Positions 1 through 5,465 of a stretch of 5,465 nt of DNA are shown piece by piece (position 1 is the stretch's first letter; every line of letters begins with the position of its first letter). A program made the translations under genes and the position numbers. Source of the DNA: an uncultured Collinsella sp. (GTDB lineage Bacteria; Actinomycetota; Coriobacteriia; Coriobacteriales; Coriobacteriaceae); assembly GCA_902470095.1 (NCBI GenBank), contig CABRFG010000084.1:1-5465 (forward strand), written 5' to 3'. The notes beneath the pieces are model-generated. The model was not told where the DNA came from. It ran no database searches and saw only the letters and a program-made list of their open reading frames with translations.

Positions 1-527
1 CGGACGTTGTGACCGATTCGATGAAAGAGGCCATCGAGGAGACGCGGCGCCGTCGTGAGATTCAGATGGCATATAACGAAGAGCATGGCATTGTGCCCAA
101 AACAGTGCACAAGGCCATTAACGACATCTCAAGTTTTATTGCCGAGGCCGAAAAAACCGTGGGTTCCAAGGGGCGCTCGAAGGGCGACTCTCTTGGCCAT
201 GGCGCATTCTATACGCCCGATGAGTCGGGTGAGGGCGGCGTGCCGGAAACGGTGGCGCCCGAGCAGACGCTTGCGGAGCAGTTGGAAGAACTGCCGCATG
301 ACGAGCTCGTGCGGATCGTCGAAACCATGGAAGAGGACATGCGTAACGCTTCTGCCGCCATGGACTTTGAGGAGGCGGCGCGTCTGCGCGATGCCGTCGT
401 TCAGATTCGGGCGATGCTCGAGGGTGCGTCTGAGGGCGAGACGATCGAGCGCTTACGTTCGCAGGCCCGTAAGGGTTCCACGTTCGCATCGGGCAGAAAA
501 CGCCAGGGTGCACGGTTTAAGAAATAG
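1..527 (+). CDS. uvrB: UvrABC system protein B, C-terminal part (5' end outside window)
   Basis: This is the C-terminal ~174 residues of UvrB, the DNA-damage-verifying helicase-like subunit of the UvrABC nucleotide excision repair system in the cytoplasm. The reading frame is open to the left edge (first full codon at base 3), and the GTG at 9 is an internal Val, not a start. The first residues, DVVTDSMKEAIEETRRRREI, then AYNEEHGIVPKTV, match the highly conserved end of UvrB helicase domain 2. Counting from that Val, a Gly- and charge-rich linker (about 45-95) follows, then a UVR motif (about 98-137) with the diagnostic MDFEEAARLRD. In the family this motif contacts UvrC. A basic tail ends in RQGARFKK. 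The linker looks slightly longer than in E. coli UvrB. The gene stops at TAG 525-527, five bases before a strong hairpin. Identification is secure; the catalytic Walker motifs lie outside the window. Confidence 0.96.
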   Translation, partial: DVVTDSMKEAIEETRRRREIQMAYNEEHGIVPKTVHKAINDISSFIAEAEKTVGSKGRSKGDSLGHGAFYTPDESGEGGVPETVAPEQTLAEQLEELPHDELVRIVETMEEDMRNASAAMDFEEAARLRDAVVQIRAMLEGASEGETIERLRSQARKGSTFASGRKRQGARFKK

Positions 528-532
528 CGAAC

Positions 533-573
533 AGGCCCCGAGTTCCCTGTGGAGCTCGGGGCCTATGTCTTTT
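533..573 (+). terminator. Intrinsic terminator of uvrB, probably shared by the convergent gene
   Basis: A perfect 10-bp inverted repeat (533-542 with 555-564) continues inward through one T-G wobble and three more pairs. This gives a 14-bp stem with a four-base CTGT loop (547-550). On the + strand it is followed, after a short ATG spacer, by TCTTTT (568-573). It begins five bases after the uvrB stop and lies about 28 bases beyond the stop of the - strand oxidoreductase. It therefore sits in the 65-base gap between two converging genes. The - strand flank has a poorer T-run (GTTCGCTATTTCTT), so termination should be stronger for uvrB, but the hairpin may serve both directions. Confidence 0.88.
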
Positions 574-592
574 GCGCGCTGGAATTCGTGCG

Positions 593-2233
593 TTAGAGGT
601 CTGCGATCAGGGCTTCAGCACAACGGATGCCGTCGGTGGCCGCGCTCATGATGCCGCCGGCATATCCAGCTCCCTCACCACAAGGGTAGAGGCCCGGGGT
701 CGACACGGCATGGCACGTTCGGTCTCGGGTGACAGTGACCGGTGAGCTCGAACGAGTCTCCACGCCGGTAAGAACGGCATCGGGACGGTCGTAGCCTCGT
801 AGCTTTTTTCCGAGTAGGGGAAGTCCCAGGCGGAGCGACTCGACGATATGCTGCGGCAGGGCTTCGTCAATTGCCGTCCAGGTCACACCGAGCGGATAGG
901 TGGGCTTTACCTTTCCGGGCGCCTTACTGGCGCGTCCTGCGAGGAAATCTCCGACGAGTTGTGCCGGTGCGTTCCAGTTGGAACCGCCCAGGCGATAGGC
1001 GGCCGCCTCGCAGGCACGCTGGAGCTCGATGCCGGCGAGCGGGTCATCGTTGGGAAGGTCCTCAGGCGTGACGTTAACGAGCAGGGCGGCATTTGCGTTG
1101 CGTCCGTCGCGGGCATTGAGGCTGGCCCCGTTGACGCACAGATGGCACGGTTCTGAAGAGGCGGCAACAACCTGTCCGCCGGGGCACATGCAAAACGAGA
1201 ACACGCTGCGGCCGTTGGGAAGATGGGCGACGAGCTTGTAGGGGGCTGCTCCGAGGGCAGGATGTCCCGCCGAGGCTCCATATTGGGCTCGGTCGATGTC
1301 GCGTTGCGGATGCTCGATGCGAACGCCCATGGCAAAGGTCTTTTGTGCGAGGGCCACGTTGTGGCTCTTAAGGAGCTCAAAAATATCGCGAGCGGAATGC
1401 CCGCAGGCGAGGATGAGGTGCTTTGTCTCGATTGGCTCGTAAACGGCGTCTTGGGACGATTGGACATCAATGCCGGTGATGGCGCCAGACGCGTCGATGC
1501 GAATGTCGACGAGCTTCGTTCGATAACGGACGACACCTCCGAGCTGCTCGATGCGCCGGGATATAGCGGTGACAACCGTGGGAAGGATGTCGGAGCCAAT
1601 GTGCGGCTTGGCATCCCACAGAATATCGCGGGGCGCACCTGCCTCGACGAAGGTTTCGAGGATAAGGCGATGGGCGGGATTTTTTGTTCCCGTATTGAGC
1701 TTGCCGTCCGAGAAGGTCCCCGCGCCGCCCAGACCAAACTGAATATTGCTCTCGGGGTCGAGGATGCGCTCCTTTAGAAAGAGGTCGATCGCCTGCGAGC
1801 GGCGAAATGCCGGGTCGCCGCGCTCGATAAGCAAGGGCTTAAGACCTGCTTCGGCGAGCGTGAGCGCAGCGAAAAGGCCGGCGCATCCGGCGCCGACAAC
1901 GACGGGGCGCTCTTTGGATGCGTCGGAAATGGGGAAGGGGAATGAAGGCTCATCGTCTTCTATCGCGCGTACGCGCGAGCGGTCACGTTCGGAAACGCTG
2001 TCGACCGCTTCTCGCTCGAGGTGGGGACTGGTCAGCTCAACACGAAAGCTCAGGATAAAATGGACGTCTCGTTTTTTGCGAGCGTCGATTGACTTGCGGT
2101 GGAGCTCGATGGACTTGATCTCGGAGTCCTTGCAACGTAGGACGCGCTTGGCGACTCGCTTGCCAACAATGAGGCAGGCATTTTCATCGCCGGCTTCATC
2201 GAGCGAAGCGTTGACTTGGGTGATTTCGATCAT
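593..2233 (-). CDS. FAD-dependent oxidoreductase, COG2509-type (546 aa)
   Basis: This is a predicted cytoplasmic flavoprotein of the NAD(P)/FAD-dependent dehydrogenase family known as COG2509. As far as I know its physiological substrate is not established. Residues 1-105 form the family's N-terminal region, containing RVLRCKDSEIKSIELHRKSI followed by DARKKRD. A Rossmann FAD-binding motif follows (111-139; VVVGAGCAGL, then acidic E137 ending the second strand). Further conserved blocks are GGAGTFSDGKLNTGTKN (169-185), CMCPGGQVV (348-356), GVETRSSSPV (490-499) and the C-terminal FAD-closing segment LYPCGEGAGYAGGIMSAATD (515-534). The ATG at 2233 is chosen because AAGGAGA lies five bases upstream. 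The longest open frame would start 41 codons earlier, at 2356, but that extension crosses a terminator hairpin and is not family-like. There is no signal peptide or membrane segment. It is the last gene of the - strand cluster. The family call is firm; the function is open. Confidence 0.93.
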   Translation of the reverse strand: MIEITQVNASLDEAGDENACLIVGKRVAKRVLRCKDSEIKSIELHRKSIDARKKRDVHFILSFRVELTSPHLEREAVDSVSERDRSRVRAIEDDEPSFPFPISDASKERPVVVGAGCAGLFAALTLAEAGLKPLLIERGDPAFRRSQAIDLFLKERILDPESNIQFGLGGAGTFSDGKLNTGTKNPAHRLILETFVEAGAPRDILWDAKPHIGSDILPTVVTAISRRIEQLGGVVRYRTKLVDIRIDASGAITGIDVQSSQDAVYEPIETKHLILACGHSARDIFELLKSHNVALAQKTFAMGVRIEHPQRDIDRAQYGASAGHPALGAAPYKLVAHLPNGRSVFSFCMCPGGQVVAASSEPCHLCVNGASLNARDGRNANAALLVNVTPEDLPNDDPLAGIELQRACEAAAYRLGGSNWNAPAQLVGDFLAGRASKAPGKVKPTYPLGVTWTAIDEALPQHIVESLRLGLPLLGKKLRGYDRPDAVLTGVETRSSSPVTVTRDRTCHAVSTPGLYPCGEGAGYAGGIMSAATDGIRCAEALIADL

Positions 2234-2238
2234 CGAGG

Positions 2239-2245
2239 TCTCCTT
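2239..2245 (-). promoter_or_regulatory. Ribosome binding site deciding the oxidoreductase start
   Basis: AAGGAGA on the - strand lies five bases (CCTCG) upstream of the ATG at 2233. It is a near-ideal Shine-Dalgarno sequence and fixes the start at 2233 rather than at the upstream in-frame ATG codons at 2356 and 2350. Confidence 0.9.
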
Positions 2246-2251
2246 AGAGGC

Positions 2252-2284
2252 AAGAAAGAGGCCGTCCGGTATCCCAGACGGCCC
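2252..2284 (-). terminator. Intrinsic terminator or leader hairpin between the two flavoprotein genes
   Basis: On the - strand, GGCCGTC (2283-2277) pairs with GACGGCC (2266-2260). In the RNA the stem continues through a U-G wobble and two G-C pairs to a GAUA tetraloop (2273-2270), with one possible outer G-U pair. This gives about 10-11 bp. The tail is TCTTTCTT (2259-2252). On the + strand the same bases leave a C-A mismatch and have no T-run, so the element is oriented for - strand transcription. It starts about 30 bases after the HI0933-family stop and ends only seven bases before the ribosome binding site of the next gene. It may be a simple terminator, a partial one allowing read-through, or an attenuator in the downstream leader. 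Confidence 0.8.
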
Positions 2285-2297
2285 GAATGCGTTTTTG

Positions 2298-2303
2298 ATT
2301 ATA
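2298..2303 (-). promoter_or_regulatory. Candidate -10 box (TATAAT) upstream of the oxidoreductase
   Basis: A perfect TATAAT is present on the - strand between the stop of the HI0933-family gene and the hairpin at 2284-2260. Transcription would start near 2291-2290, just before the hairpin. No good -35 hexamer is found at 15-19 bases spacing (the 17-base position reads AAGCAG) and there is no extended -10 TG, so this may be chance. It is the only promoter-like element close upstream of the oxidoreductase. Confidence 0.4.
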
Positions 2304-2313
2304 GACTGCGCGG

Positions 2314-3585
2314 CTACAGGCTGCTTGCAGCGCGAATGCCCGAGAGCCATGCCCACGCAAGGTTAAAGCCTCCGCAATCGGCGTCGATGTCGAGCGCTTC
2401 GCCACAGACGTAAAGCGGGGCGTCGACAACGCTGCGCGCGCGTAGACTGGGTGTTGAGATACTCTCGACAGATGCGCCACCACGCGTGACCTGCGCCGAG
2501 CGCTCCTCGGCTGTTCCCTCGACGAGCAACTTAAAGTGCTTGAGGATCGAGACCAGGTGGATGACATCGTTGGAGCCTGGATGGCACTGCTCGAACGCCG
2601 TGCAGACGACGCGGGAGAGTTGCGGGGCGAGCATGCCGTCGAGCCAACGGGGATCGCGGGGCGAAAAGCCGCCGAGCAGCTCAACGCGCCGGTTGAGCAT
2701 ATCGAGCAGCTCGTCTTTGGAGAGGTCGGGGAAAACGTCGAGCAGGATCGTATCACCGCGCTGGATACGACGGGAGAGGTTGAAGACAGCGACGCCCGAG
2801 ATGCCGAAGGCTCGAAACAGTACTTCACCGTCTTCGTGCCAGAGCTCACTATGGTTACGGGTGAGCGTCAAGCGGGCGCGGACGCGCAGACCATCCAACG
2901 TCTTGAGTGCCGCCCGATCGCCAACGACCGTTGCCGATACGGGGCAGAGGATGGGGCGCAGCGAGGTGAGGGGGAGGCCAAACGTATCGGCGATACCGGT
3001 GGGGTTGCCGCCCGTGGCGATAATTACGGCATGTGCCTCCAGGGCCTCGTTCTTGCGAGGGACATCGGTGAGCGCTTTCCGAAGCGAGCGGAGCTCCGAT
3101 TTTCGGTCGTCGTGCTTCTTTGCCTTGAGTGCCCGCGCTGGACGGTCTATTTGGAGTGTCCAGCCTTCGGAAGCTTTGTGCGCCGAGGCAACGTTGGCTC
3201 CGCAGATTAAGGTGATACCTAGGCGGTCGCAAACGTTGAGAAGCGCGTCGCGCACCGATTCGGCGCGAAGGGAGCGCGGGTACAGCCGGCCTTCCTCGGA
3301 GGTTGTCATGATGCCCAGCGAGGAGAAGAAACCCATAAGCTCTTGTTCGGGCCGGGGGCCCATAACGGATTCAACGAATGCGGGGTGGTTATACCGCTGT
3401 GGATCAATCGATTCGTTGGAGAGGTTGCAGCGGCCGTTGCCGGTCGCAAGGAGCTTAAGGCCGCAGGCGACATCGCACTCAACGATGCAGACGCTTTTGC
3501 CAGCACGTGCGGCCGTAATGGCGGCGGCGAGGCCTGAAGCCCCGCCGCCGATTACCAGGACGTCATAGAAGGCGCTCGTGTTCAC
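2314..3585 (-). CDS. HI0933/YhiN-family FAD-binding flavoprotein (423 aa)
   Basis: This is a member of the HI0933-like flavoprotein family (COG2081, TIGR00275), often labelled 'aminoacetone oxidase family FAD-binding enzyme' although the in vivo reaction is uncertain. Evidence: an N-terminal Rossmann motif DVLVIGGGASGLAAAITAA (8-26), the family signature LLATGNGRCNLSN (45-57), a second dinucleotide-site strand HAVIIATGG (185-193), GEVLFRAFGISGVAVFNLSR (253-272) and the closing FAD segment CGEALDIDADCGGFNLAWAW (394-413). Length is normal for the family, but two regions look unusual. There is a charged, Lys/Arg-rich stretch at about 150-183 before HAVIIATGG. The loop after ATGG is short (NPTGIADTFG), where relatives usually carry a longer SYPKTGSTGDGY-like loop. 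The start is GTG at 3585, directly after the mrp TAA, with GAGG five bases upstream inside the mrp coding end. Translational coupling is therefore likely. No signal peptide or membrane segment is visible. Confidence 0.93.
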   Translation of the reverse strand: MNTSAFYDVLVIGGGASGLAAAITAARAGKSVCIVECDVACGLKLLATGNGRCNLSNESIDPQRYNHPAFVESVMGPRPEQELMGFFSSLGIMTTSEEGRLYPRSLRAESVRDALLNVCDRLGITLICGANVASAHKASEGWTLQIDRPARALKAKKHDDRKSELRSLRKALTDVPRKNEALEAHAVIIATGGNPTGIADTFGLPLTSLRPILCPVSATVVGDRAALKTLDGLRVRARLTLTRNHSELWHEDGEVLFRAFGISGVAVFNLSRRIQRGDTILLDVFPDLSKDELLDMLNRRVELLGGFSPRDPRWLDGMLAPQLSRVVCTAFEQCHPGSNDVIHLVSILKHFKLLVEGTAEERSAQVTRGGASVESISTPSLRARSVVDAPLYVCGEALDIDADCGGFNLAWAWLSGIRAASSL

Positions 3586-4416
3586 TTAGGCCTCGTCGGT
3601 CTCGTGCGGGGTAATGGCCTCGACGGCAGAGACTGCCTTGGGCAACATGCCATCGGGCAGCGCGGTCTCGACCTCGCCCTTATCGCAGGCCTCGGCGAGT
3701 GACGGATTGATGGGAAGCGTGCCCAAGATGTCGAGGTTATAGCGTTCTGCGACCTCGGGGAGCTTGCTCTTGCCAAAGACCTCGATCTTCTTGCCGCAGT
3801 CCGGGCACTCAATATAGCTCATGTTTTCGACGATGCCCAGAATGGGGACGTTCATCTTCTCGGCCATGTTGACCGCCTTGGCGACGATCATCGAGACCAG
3901 ATCCTGCGGGCTCGTGACGATGACGATGCCGTCGACGGGCAGTGACTGGAAGACGGTGAGAGCGACGTCGCCTGTTCCCGGAGGCATGTCGACCAGCAGG
4001 TAGTCGATGGGGCCCCATGAGGTCTCGCTCCAGAACTGCCTAATGGCGCCTGCGATGACCGGACCGCGCCAAAGGACGGGGTCGGTCTCGTTTTGGAGCA
4101 GAAGGTTGGAGCTCATCACCTTGACGCCGTGCTCGGAGATTTCGGGCAGCATAAGGTTGCCAAGGGCATGGACGTGGCGTCCGCTCATACCGAACATCTT
4201 GGGGATAGAGGGACCGGTGATGTCGGCATCGAGGACGCCGACCTTGTGGCCGTGACGGGCAAGCTCGGTGGCGATGGCACCAGTGACAAACGACTTGCCG
4301 ACACCGCCCTTGCCGGAAAGTACGGCGATGACGCGTTTGACCTCGGACAGCGTGTTCTCCTCAAATTGCGACGGCGACGTTTGTCCGCCGGCGGCCTGTG
4401 CGTGCTCGCAACCCAT
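3586..4416 (-). CDS. mrp: Mrp/ApbC-family P-loop ATPase, iron-sulfur carrier (276 aa)
   Basis: This is a cytoplasmic MinD-like P-loop NTPase of the Mrp/NBP35/ApbC family. Members bind a labile [4Fe-4S] cluster at a dimer interface and help deliver it to apoproteins. Visible motifs are the deviant Walker A SGKGGVGKS (34-42), the switch region DADITGPS (63-70), Walker B LLVDMPPGTGD (140-150) and the family CxxC in IECPDCGKK (Cys204, Cys207), expected to ligate the bridging cluster. The N-terminus has a single Cys (Cys3), not the four-Cys ferredoxin-like motif of some NBP35 proteins, and there is no N-terminal DUF59 domain, so it is a short form. The ATG at 4416 is chosen for AAAGGAG six bases upstream. 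An in-frame ATG at 4473 would add 19 non-family residues and overlaps the predicted promoter. The gene stops at TAA 3588-3586, immediately before the next gene's GTG. Identification is very secure; client proteins are unknown. Confidence 0.96.
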   Translation of the reverse strand: MGCEHAQAAGGQTSPSQFEENTLSEVKRVIAVLSGKGGVGKSFVTGAIATELARHGHKVGVLDADITGPSIPKMFGMSGRHVHALGNLMLPEISEHGVKVMSSNLLLQNETDPVLWRGPVIAGAIRQFWSETSWGPIDYLLVDMPPGTGDVALTVFQSLPVDGIVIVTSPQDLVSMIVAKAVNMAEKMNVPILGIVENMSYIECPDCGKKIEVFGKSKLPEVAERYNLDILGTLPINPSLAEACDKGEVETALPDGMLPKAVSAVEAITPHETDEA

Positions 4417-4422
4417 GTATGA

Positions 4423-4429
4423 CTCCTTT
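4423..4429 (-). promoter_or_regulatory. Ribosome binding site of mrp
   Basis: AAAGGAG on the - strand is six bases upstream of the ATG at 4416. It supports the short 276-residue protein over a 295-residue version starting at 4473. Confidence 0.9.
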
Positions 4430-4438
4430 GTATATGTT

Positions 4439-4452
4439 GGGGCTGGGGCCCC
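4439..4452 (-). other. Small GC-rich hairpin in the mrp leader
   Basis: GGGGC and GCCCC (five pairs, four-base CCCA loop on the - strand) lie between the predicted transcription start and the mrp ribosome binding site. There is no T-run, so it is not a terminator. It may only be a structural leader element or chance. Confidence 0.25.
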
Positions 4453-4471
4453 GTGATGTGACACGAGCGTC

Positions 4472-4501
4472 ATTGTACCCTCGTTTGCGAGCGGGAGTCA
4501 T
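4472..4501 (-). promoter_or_regulatory. Predicted promoter of the mrp-flavoprotein operon
   Basis: On the - strand, TACAAT (4477-4472; five of six matches to the -10 consensus) is preceded by ATGACT (4501-4496; four of six to TTGACA) with 18 bases between. Transcription would start near 4465, leaving a leader of about 50 bases before the mrp ATG. The box overlaps the alternative in-frame ATG at 4473, which would then not be transcribed. A four-pair inverted repeat, CTCG/CGAG (4480-4491), lies in the spacer; it is too short to call an operator. The surrounding gap (4417-4561) holds nothing else I can support. In particular there is no clear terminator with a T-run for the upstream LTA-synthase-like gene. 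Confidence 0.6.
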
Positions 4502-4561
4502 TTGCGATGCATTTGGGCCGAGCGTGCTTGCAATACGATGGGTCCAAGCGAATGGGCGGGC

Positions 4562-5465
4562 TTACTGAACTTTGCTGGCGAACTCGAGATATTGCATGCG
4601 CTGCAGCTTGTCGATCGTCGAGGCGTATGGGCTGTCTTCAGATTCCAAGTCGTAGCGCAGCCCGTCGGCACCAAGGTAGCCGGCGACATTGATGGTGGGC
4701 ACATCTGACCTTGTTGCAAGCAGAGCCTTTTGATAGTCGGTGAGCGGGGCGCCGATCTTATTAAGGGTAATGGCTGCAATCTCGTTTGCCCCGACGGTGT
4801 CGTAGACGTTGAGCTCGGTATTGCCGGCGATTTCATAGTTAGCCCAGACAAAATATGTCGACTGATAGATACGGAAAGCGTGGCTTGCCGTATCTTCCTG
4901 AGGGTACAGCTCGTCGTTGAGAGTCGTTGCGGCGCTCGGCTGATGGTCGCCAAAAAAGACAAGGACAACCGGTCTGCCGATATTGCGGAGCTCGTTGATA
5001 AAGTACTCGAGGTCCCGGTCGGATGCGTTGATGCAGGTGAGATAGGTGTTGAGCGCGCTATTGGCGCCCTCGCTGGCTCCCTCGACCCAATAGTTTGTCA
5101 GCTCTTCGGCGGGAACGGTGCCGACATCGTATCCGCCATGGTTTTGCATCGTGACATCGAAGATGAACTGCGGAGCGTCGTCGGTCCTCAGCAGGTCGAG
5201 TATCTTGTCATAGGTGGCGTAGTCGCATACGCCGGCATGGTAACAGGGCGCACCTTCGAAATCGCCGATCGAAAGAAAGTCTCCAAAGCCCAGCTGCTGA
5301 TAGATTTTATCTCGATGGTAGTTGACGGGGTTTTGCGGGTGCATAGCGGTAGCGGTATACCCAAGCTCCTTAAGGTCCTTTGCCAGACTGTTGACACCAT
5401 TCATCTGATATAGCTGATAGGGGATTTTGCCTAATCCGACAAAGGCCGTTGTCGCTCCGGTCAAA
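4562..5465 (-). CDS. LTA synthase family / sulfatase-fold phosphotransferase, C-terminal part (5' end outside window)
   Basis: The last ~300 residues of an alkaline-phosphatase-superfamily enzyme related to lipoteichoic acid synthase (LtaS) are present. Family members have an N-terminal membrane domain and an extracellular catalytic domain that transfers glycerol-phosphate or a related group from lipid. The frame is open at the right edge. The TTG at 5464 reads as the Leu of an LTG motif that is internal in relatives, so it is not a start. Counting from it: LTGATTAFVGLGKIPYQLY (1-19) matches the segment after the nucleophile region; FDVTMQNHGGY (102-112) carries a conserved His; VLVFFGDHQPS (167-177) holds the Asp-His pair that binds metal in the superfamily. 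The nucleophile Thr and the membrane helices lie outside the window. The C-terminal ~75 residues look like a family-specific tail with no transmembrane helix. The exact substrate cannot be told. Sampled G+C is about 51%, lower than its neighbours. Confidence 0.88.
   Translation of the reverse strand, partial: LTGATTAFVGLGKIPYQLYQMNGVNSLAKDLKELGYTATAMHPQNPVNYHRDKIYQQLGFGDFLSIGDFEGAPCYHAGVCDYATYDKILDLLRTDDAPQFIFDVTMQNHGGYDVGTVPAEELTNYWVEGASEGANSALNTYLTCINASDRDLEYFINELRNIGRPVVLVFFGDHQPSAATTLNDELYPQEDTASHAFRIYQSTYFVWANYEIAGNTELNVYDTVGANEIAAITLNKIGAPLTDYQKALLATRSDVPTINVAGYLGADGLRYDLESEDSPYASTIDKLQRMQYLEFASKVQ

Noticed and set aside
9..11. GTG as the start of a short standalone UVR-domain gene
   Set aside because: The frame continues to the left edge, and the residues on both sides of this codon match the continuous UvrB helicase domain 2, so this is the 3' part of full-length uvrB.
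1223..2366. Two + strand open frames (1223-1777 and 1746-2366) opposite the COG2509 gene
   Set aside because: Both are shadows of a real gene carrying FAD-binding motifs. They have no convincing ribosome binding sites or recognisable protein features.
2486..3568. A 360-codon + strand open frame opposite the HI0933-family gene
   Set aside because: It is antisense to a clearly conserved flavoprotein and its translation is Ser/Arg/Pro-rich low-complexity sequence without motifs. In high-G+C genes, long antisense frames are expected from codon bias.
4505..4514. ATGCAT palindrome and repeated ATTTG/GCAT bases upstream of mrp, considered as an operator
   Set aside because: The repeats are only five to six bases and irregular, and they match no regulator site I can name.
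4534..4561. Possible terminator for the LTA-synthase-like gene
   Set aside because: Only a five-pair GCTTG/CAAGC repeat with a 14-base loop can be drawn just after the stop, with no T-run. This is too weak to call.
4730..5413. A 227-codon + strand open frame opposite the LTA-synthase-like gene
   Set aside because: The - strand frame carries conserved superfamily motifs (GDHQPS, TMQNHGGY). The + strand product has no recognised features and no promoter was seen.

Overview
The window reads as an ordinary chromosomal segment of a Gram-positive bacterium with fairly high G+C. My best guess is a gut actinobacterium of the Coriobacteriia (Collinsella-like). This rests on protein flavour, G+C of roughly 60% in most genes, strong AAGGAG-type ribosome binding sites and an LTA-synthase-like gene. 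It is an inference; no marker gene settles the taxonomy.

Layout: the left end (1-527, + strand) is the 3' part of uvrB, the damage-recognition helicase subunit of nucleotide excision repair, cut by the window edge. It ends at a strong 14-bp hairpin (533-573). Everything to the right is on the - strand and converges on uvrB. Read 5'->3' on the - strand, the genes are: the C-terminal part of an LTA-synthase/sulfatase-fold membrane phosphotransferase (5465-4562, cut by the right edge); a 145-bp gap with a credible promoter; an Mrp/ApbC-type P-loop Fe-S carrier ATPase (4416-3586); an HI0933/YhiN-family flavoprotein (3585-2314) whose GTG start directly abuts the mrp stop; an 80-bp gap with a TATAAT element and an intrinsic terminator-like hairpin; and a COG2509-type FAD-dependent oxidoreductase (2233-593).

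How they may fit together: mrp and the first flavoprotein are almost certainly co-transcribed and translationally coupled. The second flavoprotein lies behind a hairpin that could limit read-through, or regulate expression if the TATAAT element is a real promoter. Both flavoproteins belong to widespread families without a firmly assigned physiological reaction. Their linkage to an Fe-S carrier suggests a redox or cofactor-maintenance theme, but this is only a neighbourhood argument. The LTA-synthase-like gene is probably a separate cell-envelope unit.

I found no mobile elements, CRISPR arrays, tRNA or rRNA genes, and no clear sign of a new biological system. The points worth a second look are the leader hairpin between the flavoproteins, the unusual central part of the HI0933-family protein, two gene starts that longest-ORF calling would get wrong, and a lower G+C in the LTA-synthase-like gene.
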